DNA of 64,000 bases from G020353115 sp964640125 (GCA_964640125.1 CAZXGG010000006.1:1-64000), one strand, 5' to 3'; shown: positions 33,884-44,228, numbered from the stretch's first letter. Notes: generated by a model not told the origin, from the sequence alone. Made by a program: numbers and translations.

Positions 33884-36800
33884 GATGTTGTTCGTTTTGC
33901 GATATAGATCAAATTGGATGTATACCGTGTATTATCGATCACTTCAACTGTGAATTTCTGTTTCGATAAAATGTTGATCAGCCCGTTTCTTGTAGGAAAG
34001 AACAGGTCTCGTTTCTCATCCAGGGTCTTATTAAATGCCAACCGGGTGGAAAAAAATTCAGATAGCCTGGTTAAAAAATGCCTTGATTTCAATTCCGCAT
34101 CACCTTCCCGTATGATAACCCTGCCTTCGGGTGCAAGCTTTTCGGCACACCGGTGGATCAGTTTTTCCTGCATATCATAGGGCAGATAGTGCAACACATC
34201 GCTCAGAATAAAGGCGTTGCTTTCCGGTAGATCTATCTCATTAATGTTTCCATGAGTAAATACAATCCGGTTGCTTTTTGCCTGACAATGATTGGCAACA
34301 GCAATTTTTTCCTCGTCATAATCAATGCCTGTTAATGTACGACCGGGAGTAAGGATACTCAGCATGTAGGTCATGGACCCATAACCACATCCGATATCAG
34401 TTATGGCACCTTCTCCCGGCAGCAATTCATGAAACAGGGTGTAATTCTTCTCCAGGTGAATCTTAACTCTCATATACCATTCAAGCACAGGTCCTTTAAA
34501 AATATAATTTTTTATGAGGGCCCTCCTGAGAATATCAGGGGTTCTCAATCTGCCTGTGAACTGTTTAAACTGGATTCCTATTCGTTCATTGATCTCCCCG
34601 ATCCTCACTGAAACAAGAGCATTCCTGTTTATTCCCGCCAGTGATATGGGTTCTGCATGGGTTATTCTGATTTTATCCGGTAACAGGAAGGAAGCTCTTC
34701 CATCAAAACAGGCACTGGCCCTGAAAAAAAACATGGGAATAACACTCATCCCGGTCAACCTGGCAAGATGAATCAGTTTTTCATCAACCCGTGGATAAGG
34801 ATCAGTTGAATGACCAGGTAATGGAACAGCATACACTATGGATATGGCATTATTGTTTTCGTTATCGGGATTCCCGTCCGGAAAGAAATGGTTAAATAAC
34901 CTCCTCGGGATGCCGAAAAACAGATCAACCCGCTTTCCTCCCTGTTGGTTTTCCGGCTCATAAATTACCACCCTTCTCTTCAGTGCATGAAGAACCAGTT
35001 GACTCCAAACCGGTTCAGCAGTGAATGCGTAAATGCCGGGATCCAACGGCAAACCTGAAAAGAGAAGGTTCTTTCTTCTTGAGAATCCTACGGAAAAAAG
35101 TATTCCTTTCGAACAATAATAGATCAGCTCAACTAAAAACCTGTATCGTCTATTCCTGCCTACAGGTAGAACATAGATCGGGATAACCAGTAAAACGAAA
35201 ACAACATGGAACAGGGTCAATATCAGTATTCTGTAAAATGATACAATCCCTTCCACAAATGTAATCGGGTATAATTTTTCGGCACTTCTGCGGGATAGGA
35301 GCCACCGAAACAAGATGGGTTGAACAGTAAATGAGATGATAATAACGCTGATGATCCCCACGACAGATACCGCTGCTATTGATTTCAAAGCAGGATGTTT
35401 TGCAAGCAGTAAAACCCCGATCCCAATGACAGTTGTTGTTGCAGATAGAAGAATGGATGTTTTATAGGAATTGAAATTTTGGTAACCGAATTTAAACTCC
35501 TGCAACAACCCACGCATAATGAAGAGGGAGTAATCTATTCCAAGGCCAAAAACAAAGGTTGAAATGATGATGTTAAAGATGGTAAACTGAATGCCCATCA
35601 TACCCATGATACCCAGTGTCCATAACCAGCTTAACAGGATGGGTATAAAACCGATTGTAGCTAACTCTATCCTGCCAAAATAGAGAAGAAGGAAAGAGAA
35701 CACCAAACTCATTGAAACGATGAGAAGAAACTTAAAATTCGATTTCAGCACCTCAATCAGCTTGTCTGTTATAAAGGATTTATCAAAAATAATGACCTCA
35801 TCGTCCCCGAACCGGGAATAAATTAGATGTCGCTGTTCCCTGTCAATTTTAACCTGGTTGGCGATGTAAACTTCATCTTCAGATTCGGAGATCCAATCCT
35901 TAAAAACCGCAAGATCCAGTTTCAAAAACTCTTTCCCGGAAATGGGTCGGTATTCCCGATCGATCATGCTCCTGACACCATCAAAAGCACTCTCTTTAAA
36001 ATGGTATTGAGATCCGGCAGAAACCAGGTTAGACAACAATGTTTCCTTCTTGCCCCCAGACCAGTATTGTTTCCACCGTTCAATCCTCCCTTCCTGTATC
36101 GAGTCGGAGACAAAAAATGAACTGATAGAGAGATAATTAGTAACTATATTCTCCTCTTTTAACTTCTCTAATTCAGGCAATAGTTTTTCATTGCTGCATA
36201 ATGCTTCATTGAAATCTTTTCCTCTTGACACAATATAGGTTGAATTCAGGGTCAAGTCGGTAAGTTGACTTAAATTGGCTTCGGCTGTTGTAAGTTCATC
36301 AGACATATAGTTCATTGCATACATATTCCCCTCAAATCCGACCTTCCGAAAGAAAAAGAGAGAAAGGAATGAAATGATAAAAACCGCACCGATGATATAC
36401 CTGTTTTTATCAACCGGAATTGCGGATATTTTGTGAATCAGCCCCATGTGGAGTTTACTATCATTCCCGGGTTCTCTTTTAATGAAGTGAGGCAGTACCA
36501 GTAAAGAAAACAGAGAAGCAATAAAGACACTAAATGCTGCAAAAAGTCCAAGATCCTTAAGTACATCGGATGCAATCAACAAGAGGCAAAGAAATGCGGA
36601 TCCGGTGGTTAGACTGCTCATCAGCACGGGTGAAGCAATATCATCAAGTACTTTTTCAACTGATCGAACGTGTTTATAATGGGTAAAGAAGTGCAGGCCA
36701 TAATCAATGGTTATTCCAAGCAATACTGATCCGATTGCCAGAGAGATCGCTGAAACGCCATGCGAGACAAAGGAAAGGATAGAAAGCGAAAGGATTGCCC

Positions 36801-37731
36801 CAAAGATTGCCGGAAGAAAAATAACAAAAAAGAGTACAAATCGCCGGAAAAACAGACCGATCATTAACAGGATTAAGATGACAGCAATGCTAATGGTTAC
36901 CGCTATGTCCTTTTTTATTCGGTTGGCATTGCCTACAGCAACGGCAACACCACCATAATATTCAGCTGTCACATCTCCCATTTTATCTTCCAGCAGACCA
37001 ATATGCTCATCAATGGTCTTAATCAAATGGTTATTCAGTTTTGATTCGCTGGATGGATGTGCCGGAGTGATAAAAATAAACAGGTGATTCAGGTTGCTGG
37101 TAAAAAAATGATCCTCATGCATTACGAAATTCTCTGCAACCTGAAATTCTTCCAATTTGGCAAGTGCCAGGGGTGTAAAATTCAGTGGATCGAGCACAAT
37201 AAATTTCTTAAATATTGAACTCGCCGGGGAAACGAGCGTCCGGTAATTTCTTTTTACACCCTGATGGATTGATTCCTCCCGGATCAGGCTATCGATCACC
37301 AGATAATCCCCTTCATCCAGAAATAGCGGCAAGTGTTTGTGAATGAAATCGTAGATTTCCAAAACCTGATCTTCACCGGCCGATACCAATACCTCTGTGG
37401 TATAATCAGGATAGAGGGTTTGTTTTATAGACTCCGCCAGCATATCGGCATATTCGATCAAACGATCCGGAGCAATATTCCTTCCCGAATCCGCTGGCGA
37501 TACGGTAATGACCAGCTTGTCGATGAAGTCAAACTTACGGTACACCTTACCAACCTGATCCAGTTGTTTATCTTTGGGCATAATCCGAGTGATATCCTCT
37601 TCAAAAGAGAGCCCGAAAATGAAGAAACCAGAAACAACAAACAGGAGCAGAAAGATCATGCTCAGAAAGATTTTCCTGTTCCTGAAAAAATGAAAAAAAT
37701 TAACAAAAAAGCGGGTCATGAAATTACCCAT
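33880..37731 (-). CDS. Three-domain fusion: MMPL exporter, degenerate acyltransferase, SAM methyltransferase
   Basis: Residues 1 to about 850 form an RND/MMPL exporter with two sets of helices and two large periplasmic loops (FEEDITRIMPKDKQ near the start is typical). The middle (about 870-1060) resembles a lysophospholipid acyltransferase but lacks an HX4D motif. The last 215 residues are a class I methyltransferase (TDIGCGYGSMTYML, TGIDYDEEKI, ILSDVLHYLP). This fusion is a known type in Bacteroidota pigment loci. It is expected to export or flip the polyene lipid. An ATG at residue 5 is an alternative start. It lies 45 bases after the GT2 gene. Confidence 0.88.
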   Translation of the reverse strand: MGNFMTRFFVNFFHFFRNRKIFLSMIFLLLFVVSGFFIFGLSFEEDITRIMPKDKQLDQVGKVYRKFDFIDKLVITVSPADSGRNIAPDRLIEYADMLAESIKQTLYPDYTTEVLVSAGEDQVLEIYDFIHKHLPLFLDEGDYLVIDSLIREESIHQGVKRNYRTLVSPASSIFKKFIVLDPLNFTPLALAKLEEFQVAENFVMHEDHFFTSNLNHLFIFITPAHPSSESKLNNHLIKTIDEHIGLLEDKMGDVTAEYYGGVAVAVGNANRIKKDIAVTISIAVILILLMIGLFFRRFVLFFVIFLPAIFGAILSLSILSFVSHGVSAISLAIGSVLLGITIDYGLHFFTHYKHVRSVEKVLDDIASPVLMSSLTTGSAFLCLLLIASDVLKDLGLFAAFSVFIASLFSLLVLPHFIKREPGNDSKLHMGLIHKISAIPVDKNRYIIGAVFIISFLSLFFFRKVGFEGNMYAMNYMSDELTTAEANLSQLTDLTLNSTYIVSRGKDFNEALCSNEKLLPELEKLKEENIVTNYLSISSFFVSDSIQEGRIERWKQYWSGGKKETLLSNLVSAGSQYHFKESAFDGVRSMIDREYRPISGKEFLKLDLAVFKDWISESEDEVYIANQVKIDREQRHLIYSRFGDDEVIIFDKSFITDKLIEVLKSNFKFLLIVSMSLVFSFLLLYFGRIELATIGFIPILLSWLWTLGIMGMMGIQFTIFNIIISTFVFGLGIDYSLFIMRGLLQEFKFGYQNFNSYKTSILLSATTTVIGIGVLLLAKHPALKSIAAVSVVGIISVIIISFTVQPILFRWLLSRRSAEKLYPITFVEGIVSFYRILILTLFHVVFVLLVIPIYVLPVGRNRRYRFLVELIYYCSKGILFSVGFSRRKNLLFSGLPLDPGIYAFTAEPVWSQLVLHALKRRVVIYEPENQQGGKRVDLFFGIPRRLFNHFFPDGNPDNENNNAISIVYAVPLPGHSTDPYPRVDEKLIHLARLTGMSVIPMFFFRASACFDGRASFLLPDKIRITHAEPISLAGINRNALVSVRIGEINERIGIQFKQFTGRLRTPDILRRALIKNYIFKGPVLEWYMRVKIHLEKNYTLFHELLPGEGAITDIGCGYGSMTYMLSILTPGRTLTGIDYDEEKIAVANHCQAKSNRIVFTHGNINEIDLPESNAFILSDVLHYLPYDMQEKLIHRCAEKLAPEGRVIIREGDAELKSRHFLTRLSEFFSTRLAFNKTLDEKRDLFFPTRNGLINILSKQKFTVEVIDNTRYTSNLIYIAKRTTS

Positions 37732-37776
37732 ATCATCGTCTGTATAGATCTATCGTTGGTAACCAGCATCACTCGA

Positions 37777-38997
37777 TTACCCATGGACTTGCTTCAATTC
37801 ATTCGGATTCCTTCTATTCCTCCTGAAAAAAAAGAGGCTCAAAAAGGTAATTCCTCCCAGAGTCAGAGCCAGTAACGCACCAAAAACAAGACTTCCAAGT
37901 ATATATTGAAAAATATTGGCCATGACTACCTCAAAATCAATATTTCTGCCGAATTTTATCGCTGCGGATCCATTGCCAAGAATTATTCCACCTGTTTTAT
38001 AACTGAAATATAGGACAAAAGGGATCATGGGTGGGATACTGATATTTGCAGTGGTAATAACGATCGGTTTATTCATTTTGAAGAGATATGCAAAAAAGAT
38101 GGCAATGGCAAGTTGCCATCCCCAGATGGGCAGTATTCCACAAAATATACCGAGAGTTACAGACAGTGAGAGTTTTAAATTCGAATCACTTGGAGTAAGA
38201 AACAACTCCTGCATTGAGCGCTTAAATCCCTTTCGTTTAAATTCCCGGACAAATTTGAATGGTTTTATGTAAAAAAATGCCACAAAAAACAGGATCGTAT
38301 TCAGCACACTGATCCGCAAAAAATCCCGTATGGGCCGAAAATGTGTGACCCGTTTTTCTTGCGGAGGATAGTAAACATCGACAGGAACCGAGTCTATTCC
38401 AATCCCATTCCAGGAGGAACGGACCAATATTTCCACCTCAAACTCATATTTTGTGGAATAAAACGTTATATCCTGTAAATGCTTCAAAGGATAAAGCCTG
38501 TATCCACATTGAGTATCAGGGATTTTCTTACCTGTATAAAGCCGGAACCAAAAGTTCGAGAATTTATTGGCAAATGTATTCCTGGCTGGAACATTCTTTC
38601 CCGGCATCCTTCGCTCACCAACCACAATGGAACTTCCATTTTGGGAAAGGCGGTTTATAAAGTGTGGCAGGTCAGCAGGGAGGTGCTGTCCATCAGAATC
38701 TATGGTAATGGCGTACTCATATCCAAGGTCCATCGCCCGTAAAAATCCCTTTTTTATGGCATACCCCTTCCCTCTGTTCTTCGGATAATCAACGACATCA
38801 ACCTTTTTGTTTAACCCATTTTCCAGCAGCGTTTGCGTTTTATCCGTCGATCCGTCATTTACTACAATGACCTGACGCGTGTACCGGCTAACTTCTTCAA
38901 TGAGGTCCGGAAGGGTATCAGAATTATTGTATGTGGGAATGATCACACAGCACTTCTTTTCCCTGAAGAGATTCTGATATTTCCTGTTCACTTCCAT
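37777..38997 (-). CDS. GT2 glycosyltransferase fused to DUF2062 membrane domain
   Basis: Residues 15-230 are a GT-A family 2 domain: VIIPTYNNSDTL, VVNDGSTDKT, TIDSDGQHLP (metal-binding DXD) and TQCGYRLYPL, in dolichol-phosphate-mannose-synthase style. The C-terminal 150 residues are hydrophobic with LGIFCGILPIWGWQL, the core of DUF2062. It probably adds a sugar to a lipid carrier or directly to the pigment lipid at the inner membrane. It leads the minus-strand set with the MMPL fusion and the acyltransferase, and diverges from the FAD oxidoreductase gene at 39160. Confidence 0.85.
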   Translation of the reverse strand: MEVNRKYQNLFREKKCCVIIPTYNNSDTLPDLIEEVSRYTRQVIVVNDGSTDKTQTLLENGLNKKVDVVDYPKNRGKGYAIKKGFLRAMDLGYEYAITIDSDGQHLPADLPHFINRLSQNGSSIVVGERRMPGKNVPARNTFANKFSNFWFRLYTGKKIPDTQCGYRLYPLKHLQDITFYSTKYEFEVEILVRSSWNGIGIDSVPVDVYYPPQEKRVTHFRPIRDFLRISVLNTILFFVAFFYIKPFKFVREFKRKGFKRSMQELFLTPSDSNLKLSLSVTLGIFCGILPIWGWQLAIAIFFAYLFKMNKPIVITTANISIPPMIPFVLYFSYKTGGIILGNGSAAIKFGRNIDFEVVMANIFQYILGSLVFGALLALTLGGITFLSLFFFRRNRRNPNELKQVHG

Positions 38998-39159
38998 GCT
39001 ACAAAAATAATCTTATCACCGGTTTTTCACAGATAACCGGAAAAATTAATTGATCTGAATTCATTATATTAGGAACGCATTTGAACCGGTTATCCGTTAA
39101 AAAGATAACACAATTGATTGGAAATCATAAAATCCTTACTATAGCGGAAAGAGCCTAAA

Positions 39160-40671
39160 ATGAAAAAGTATGATGTAATAGTCGTTGGAAGCGGACTTGG
39201 AGGTTTGCTATGCGGTGCCATTCTGAGTAAGGAAGGGTATAGGGTGTGCCTGGTTGAAAAAAATGACAAAATCGGAGGGGCATTACAAACCTTTGTCAGG
39301 GATGGTGTCAGGTTCGACGTTGGAGTACATTATTTTGGTGGTTTTGCACCCGGGCAAAACCTCTACCAGCTTTTCAAATATGTTGGGATACATGACAAAT
39401 TGAACGTTAGCAAACTGGATGAAAATGGATTTGACCGGATAACCTTTGCCGGCGATCAGAATGAGTATCCGCTTTCCCAGGGTCACAACCGTTTCGTCCA
39501 GAATCTTCTTCCTTTTTTCCCGGATGAAAAAAAGGCTTTAGCCCGGTATATTGACAAATTGCATGAGATGTGCAGTAATTTCCCATTATACAACCTTACC
39601 TATAAAAGGAAAAAAAAACTAGGCGCCAAATTTGAAGAACTGAATGCAAAAGAATTTATTGGTACAATCACATCCAATCCGAAATTACAGATGGTACTGG
39701 CAGCGACCAATCCTTTGTATGCCGGAGAACCCGAAACCACTCCATTCTATTTGCATGCTCTGATCAACAATTCCTATATTGAAAGTGCATGGAGATGTGA
39801 GGGTGGAGGATCACAAATTGCCACTCATCTGATGAAGCTTATAAAACAAAACCAGGGAATCTTTTATTTGAATGCAGCTGTTGAAAAGTTCGTGGTAAAA
39901 AACGGAATGATCGAGTCTGTCGTTCTCGAAAATGAGCAGCGACTCGAGGCTGATCAATTTATATCCAATGTTCACCCCGCCACAACAATGGAAATGATCG
40001 ATCCGGGGATGATCAGAAAATCATACAGAAAACGGATCAAATCCCTGCAAAATACGACTTCAGTATTTATTGTTAACGCAATCCTGAAAAAAGAATTCCT
40101 CGAATTCTGGAATTACAACCGGTATTATTACCGTCAGAATGATGTGTGGACTTGCCACCGCTACAGTGAAGAGAACTGGCCCACCGGATTGGTTGCTTTT
40201 ATGTCTTCCAAGAGAGGTCCCGATGGTTTTGCAGAGGGGATTACTCTCATGACGTATATGAACTTTTCAGATGTTAACAAATGGAGTAATACGTTCAATA
40301 CAGTATCCAGACCAAGTGACAGGGGTAAAGATTATTTCGAATTCAAACAGCAGAAGGGGTGGAAGCTCATCAAAGCTGCGGAAGAGATCATTCCCGGACT
40401 CGCGGACAATATCGTTTCATTTACCACCTCTTCCCCCTTAACCTTTCGGGATTACCTGGGAACAAAAGATGGATCAATATACGGTGTTATGAAAAATTGT
40501 AGAAATCCACTGCAAACATTCATTTCACCCCGTACAAAAATTCCAAACCTCTTCCTGGCCGGACAAAATCTTGACCTGCACGGTATTCTGGGAGTTACCA
40601 TCAGCTCTATCCTAACCTGTTCTGAGTTTATGAAATCACGCTCACTAATCGATAAAATACTTTACTCCTGA
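39160..40671 (+). CDS. CrtI/phytoene-desaturase-like FAD oxidoreductase
   Basis: The N-terminus YDVIVVGSGLGGLLCGAIL is a dinucleotide-binding fold, followed by VEKNDKIGGALQTF, and the C-terminus IPNLFLAGQNLDLHGILG is the second FAD-contact motif of the CrtI/CrtISO group. At 503 residues it is of normal size. Family members desaturate, isomerise or saturate polyenes. Since the locus makes a conjugated chain, reduction, desaturation or isomerisation of that chain is a fair inference. GGAAAGAG lies upstream of the ATG. The C45 acyltransferase gene follows 7 bases later. Confidence 0.85.
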   Translation: MKKYDVIVVGSGLGGLLCGAILSKEGYRVCLVEKNDKIGGALQTFVRDGVRFDVGVHYFGGFAPGQNLYQLFKYVGIHDKLNVSKLDENGFDRITFAGDQNEYPLSQGHNRFVQNLLPFFPDEKKALARYIDKLHEMCSNFPLYNLTYKRKKKLGAKFEELNAKEFIGTITSNPKLQMVLAATNPLYAGEPETTPFYLHALINNSYIESAWRCEGGGSQIATHLMKLIKQNQGIFYLNAAVEKFVVKNGMIESVVLENEQRLEADQFISNVHPATTMEMIDPGMIRKSYRKRIKSLQNTTSVFIVNAILKKEFLEFWNYNRYYYRQNDVWTCHRYSEENWPTGLVAFMSSKRGPDGFAEGITLMTYMNFSDVNKWSNTFNTVSRPSDRGKDYFEFKQQKGWKLIKAAEEIIPGLADNIVSFTTSSPLTFRDYLGTKDGSIYGVMKNCRNPLQTFISPRTKIPNLFLAGQNLDLHGILGVTISSILTCSEFMKSRSLIDKILYS

Positions 40672-40678
40672 AAATATT

Positions 40679-42382
40679 ATGAAACGCGTTATCAAATGGA
40701 TAGGAGTTACCCTGGGAACGATACTGGTCGTAATGATTGTCGGATTATTCATCCTGCAGAAAGTTACAACTCTTCCCTGTCCCTCTCCCGCCGATACAGG
40801 TATTACTGAACTGGAGAGAACACAATCTGTTGACGGGGTATTCAGAATTAAGAACAACTGGTTAAAGAAAAACAGTGCGGGGATTTATGAACTCTACATC
40901 GAAGGCAGTGCATTCGAAAGAGGGGTGTTTAACGGAAAACTTACACGTGAACTGATCCATGAACAGGAAGAATATTTCATTCAGCAAATTGAACACATCA
41001 TTCCCTCAAAACTATATCTCCGGTTCCTCAAAGTTTTTATCAGCTGGTTTAACCGGGACCTGGACAAATATATAAAGCCTGAATTTCTGAATGAAATCTA
41101 TGGTGTTTCTCTTTCAGCTTCCCATGAGTTTGATTATATCGGCAATGCCTACCAGCGAATCCTGAATTATCATGCAGCACATGATATGGGTCATGCATTA
41201 CAGGATTTCCAGCTCGTCGAATGCACTTCCTTTTCTGTATGGAATGAGAAATCCTCAGACTCATCGCTCATCCATGGCAGGAATTTTGATTTCTATTTTG
41301 GAGATGATTTTGCTAAAAACAAGATTATCTCATTTACCAATCCCGACCAGGGATACCGGTTTATGACGGTAACCTGGGGGGGTATGATCGGCGCAGTCTC
41401 TGGAATGAATGAAAAAGGGTTGTCGGTTACCATCAATGCTGCAAAATCTACTATCCCTGGAAAAGCCAAAACACCCATAACCATCTTAACCCGTGAGATC
41501 CTTCAATATGCTAAAAACATTGAGGAAGCTTTTAATATAGCCAGCACGACTGAGATCTTTGTTTCTGAATCCATAATGATCGGATCCGCCGAAGACAACA
41601 AAACAGCCATTATCGAAAAAACACCAGATAAGTATGCACTGTACCTTCCCGATACGAATTTTATTACCTGTACCAACCACTTCCAAAGCGATTCTTTTAA
41701 AACCGACAGTTTAAATCTTCAAAACATGGAGGAAAGCTCATCCCAATACCGGTCCATGAGGCTAATGGAACTGATGGATCGATATGAGCGAATCTCCCCG
41801 CAAAAGATGGCAGAAATTTTAAGAAACCGGGATGGCATTCATGATAAAAAAATCGGTCTGGGAAATGAAAAAGCGATTAACCAGCTTATCGCACATCATT
41901 CCATCATTTTTAAACCGGAAGAAAAGAAGGTTTGGATTTCTGCTAACCCGTACCAATTGGGCCAATACCTTGCATATGATCTGGATGATGTGTTTACTAA
42001 ATATGCACCACTTACAGAAAACAGGGTAATTATCGATACCAACCTGACACTTGCTGCTGATACCTTTCTGTTTAGCCAGGAATATCAGAATTATTTGATA
42101 TTCCAGAGCATGCGAAAAGAGATTAACCAAATCATCCGCAGGAAAGGAAAGGGAAACTGGAATTTGGAAAAGACAGAAATTTTTATCCGCTCGAATCCCG
42201 ATTTTTACCAGGTCTATTCACTGGTTGGTGATCTCCACATGGCACGGAAAGAATATCTGCAGGCGGAACGGTATTATTCTCAATCTCTTGAAAAAGAAGT
42301 AGTTACATTAAAGGAAAGAAGAGAAATCGTTAAAAAGTTAAGCCATTCGCGGGAAAAGATTAGAAATCCTCAGGGTCCATGA
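40679..42382 (+). CDS. C45-family autoproteolytic acyltransferase/hydrolase, membrane-anchored
   Basis: A membrane helix near residues 6-28 precedes an N-terminal nucleophile hydrolase domain: QLVECTSFSVWNEK holds the candidate nucleophile Cys, followed by IHGRNFDFYFGDDF and TVTWGGMIGAVSGMNEKGLS, the pattern of peptidase family C45 (isopenicillin N acyltransferase type). A C-terminal helical stretch of about 90 residues looks TPR-like. In C45 proteins self-cleavage before the Cys activates the enzyme, which then transfers or removes an acyl group. It would act on the periplasmic side. Substrate unknown; the acyl chain of the local lipid is the obvious candidate. Confidence 0.78.
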   Translation: MKRVIKWIGVTLGTILVVMIVGLFILQKVTTLPCPSPADTGITELERTQSVDGVFRIKNNWLKKNSAGIYELYIEGSAFERGVFNGKLTRELIHEQEEYFIQQIEHIIPSKLYLRFLKVFISWFNRDLDKYIKPEFLNEIYGVSLSASHEFDYIGNAYQRILNYHAAHDMGHALQDFQLVECTSFSVWNEKSSDSSLIHGRNFDFYFGDDFAKNKIISFTNPDQGYRFMTVTWGGMIGAVSGMNEKGLSVTINAAKSTIPGKAKTPITILTREILQYAKNIEEAFNIASTTEIFVSESIMIGSAEDNKTAIIEKTPDKYALYLPDTNFITCTNHFQSDSFKTDSLNLQNMEESSSQYRSMRLMELMDRYERISPQKMAEILRNRDGIHDKKIGLGNEKAINQLIAHHSIIFKPEEKKVWISANPYQLGQYLAYDLDDVFTKYAPLTENRVIIDTNLTLAADTFLFSQEYQNYLIFQSMRKEINQIIRRKGKGNWNLEKTEIFIRSNPDFYQVYSLVGDLHMARKEYLQAERYYSQSLEKEVVTLKERREIVKKLSHSREKIRNPQGP

Positions 42383-42459
42383 TGATTCCCACACAATTTT
42401 TCCTTAATTTAACATAAAAACAGGGAGCTATTTAATGAACCACACTATATCAATCCGGA

Positions 42460-43560
42460 ATGAAAGAAGAGGTTAAAATTCCGCGGTTTCCACCAGCAAT
42501 ACTGGTTAAGTTTATCGACAGGATCAAGAATTGTCTGTTGACTACGGCAAGAAGAATGGGGCCAAACAGTATGACAATATTTGAACTTAGTCAATCTATT
42601 TGGATCGCCCGTGCAATTGGTGTAGCCGTTGAACTGGAGTTGGCCGATAGCTTGTCTGACGGACCAAAAACAGTAACAGAACTGGCTGATCTCACAAAGA
42701 CCAATCCTGAAAATCTCTACCGGCTTTTACGGGCTCTTGCCAGCTATGGTATCTTTCGTGAGAAACCAAATAAAACATTCCAAATGACACCCCTTGCCAG
42801 GGGATTGAAAGAGGGTGTTGGCTCGATGAAAAACATGATTGCCCACCAGCAGAATCCGGTTAACTGGCAAATGGTTGGTGAAATGAATTACTGTATTAAA
42901 ACCGGTAAGGATGTGGCGGTAAAGATACTGGGAACGGATATTTTTGAACATTTAAAGAAATATCCGGAAAAAAACAGGCTGTATAACCTTGCAATGACCG
43001 AAACGTCTGAAATAGTGAGTGCAACGGTTCTTTCAGCCTACAATTTTTCCAGGAGGAAGAAACTGGTTGATATCGGGGGAGGACACGGATACCTGCTATC
43101 CATCATTCTTTATGAATATCCAAAACTGGAAGGTGTTCTTTTCGATCTTTCCCACGTTGTTGACGGAGCAAAAAAAATCATTGAAAAACTGGGCGTGGAG
43201 GATCGTGTTACCATTATTCCCGGAGATTTTTTTGAAACCGTTCCGCAAGGAGGGGATACCTACATCCTGAAAAGCATCATTCATGCCTTTGATGATGATC
43301 AATGCGTGGCCCTATTGAAAAATATTTATCATGCCATGGCTGATTCGGGAAAACTGCTTATCGTCGAAGTGGTGATTAGCGAAGACAACGCTCCATCCTT
43401 TGGGAAAATTTTTGACCTTCAGATGTTGATTGGTGCTCCAGGGGGTAAAGAGCGGACACGCAGTGAATTTGAAGAGATTCTGGGGCGCTCCGGTTTCAAG
43501 CTAAAAAGGGTTATTCGAACGGTATCCCATTTCAACATCATTGAAGCGGTGAAAAAATAA
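42460..43560 (+). CDS. SAM-dependent O-methyltransferase (COMT-like)
   Basis: The N-terminal helical dimerisation domain (IGVAVELELADSLSDGPKTV) is followed by a Rossmann fold with LVDIGGGHGYLLSI (SAM motif), GVLFDLSHVV and ILKSIIHAFDDDQC. The last segment aligns with the plant COMT stretch LKWILHDWSD, and its catalytic His is kept. These enzymes methylate phenolic hydroxyls, so the aryl head derived from coumarate is a likely substrate. It lies 77 bases after the C45 gene on the same strand. Confidence 0.88.
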   Translation: MKEEVKIPRFPPAILVKFIDRIKNCLLTTARRMGPNSMTIFELSQSIWIARAIGVAVELELADSLSDGPKTVTELADLTKTNPENLYRLLRALASYGIFREKPNKTFQMTPLARGLKEGVGSMKNMIAHQQNPVNWQMVGEMNYCIKTGKDVAVKILGTDIFEHLKKYPEKNRLYNLAMTETSEIVSATVLSAYNFSRRKKLVDIGGGHGYLLSIILYEYPKLEGVLFDLSHVVDGAKKIIEKLGVEDRVTIIPGDFFETVPQGGDTYILKSIIHAFDDDQCVALLKNIYHAMADSGKLLIVEVVISEDNAPSFGKIFDLQMLIGAPGGKERTRSEFEEILGRSGFKLKRVIRTVSHFNIIEAVKK

Positions 43561-43610
43561 ACCCGATTTGAATCAGAACTTTTTTCATTCAAATTTGTTA
43601 CCTTATTACC

Positions 43611-43721
43611 GTGTCTAATAATCCCCGGGATAATGATGATAAAATCATTTCACAAATCGTTATTTTTGCAATAATTTTTATTTTTTTTGTGTTGTTTTTT
43701 GTTTACGAGTGCTTTATTTGA
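43611..43721 (+). CDS. Possible 36-residue single-helix membrane peptide
   Basis: In the 195-base gap between the methyltransferase and the HTH-like gene, a GTG-started frame encodes an acidic N-terminus (SNNPRDNDDK) followed by one hydrophobic helix rich in Ile and Phe. This polarity is protein-like, but there is no clear ribosome site and the composition is A/T-driven, so it may be chance. Confidence 0.22.
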   Translation: MSNNPRDNDDKIISQIVIFAIIFIFFVLFFVYECFI

Positions 43722-43754
43722 GGGATTGATATTTGAATCAGATAACGTTTTGGT

Positions 43755-44228
43755 ATGAAAGAGAAAGATCTTTACGTGGATTATAAACCACAGCAACATA
43801 TCTATTATGTTGAGAAAGAAGATCAGCAATATGGTCCGATTATTTCCGGATCGTACCTGGCAAAAAATTATCTGGATGATTATTACCTGAAGCAAAAAAA
43901 CCTGGAATTTTCATTGAGAACAAAGGTTATTGAAGGTAAAATCAGTCCGATCGAATATTACATGACGTTACAGGATCTGAGCATTGCCGATCTGGCATCA
44001 CGTGTGAATATTCGGCGTGTTAAACTTAAAAAATACCTGAAACCTGAGTCTTTTAACAAGGTCCGTCTTCCCCTGTTGAGTAAATTTGCAGAGGTGTTTG
44101 ATATCCCTGTTGCAAACTTCTTCCAGATATTAATCACCCGGGAAGAGGAACGCTCAAAATTAGATATCAACCAGTTAAACACAAAGAACCCGACATTTGT
44201 AGTTACCAAAATTGAATCGAAGCAGTAA
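43755..44228 (+). CDS. Small protein with Cro/C1-like helix-turn-helix at C-terminus
   Basis: 157 residues. The first 70 are acidic and aromatic-rich (VDYKPQQHIYYVEKED) and match nothing I know. Residues 75-130 read YMTLQDLSIADLASRVNIRR and LPLLSKFAEVFDIPVANFFQ, the typical spacing of a Cro/C1-type HTH in which a recognition helix is followed by an FDIPVANFF-like end. It may regulate the locus or work as an adaptor for the BtrH-like protein, whose ATG overlaps its stop (TAATG). Confidence 0.55.
   Translation: MKEKDLYVDYKPQQHIYYVEKEDQQYGPIISGSYLAKNYLDDYYLKQKNLEFSLRTKVIEGKISPIEYYMTLQDLSIADLASRVNIRRVKLKKYLKPESFNKVRLPLLSKFAEVFDIPVANFFQILITREEERSKLDINQLNTKNPTFVVTKIESKQ

Noticed and set aside
38997..39160. 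Divergent gap between the GT2 and CrtI-like genes
   Set aside because: No clear -7 box or palindrome could be supported on either strand; left unannotated.
42435..42476. Very short ATG frame before the O-methyltransferase
   Set aside because: Only 13 codons and overlaps the methyltransferase start; no sign of being a leader peptide.
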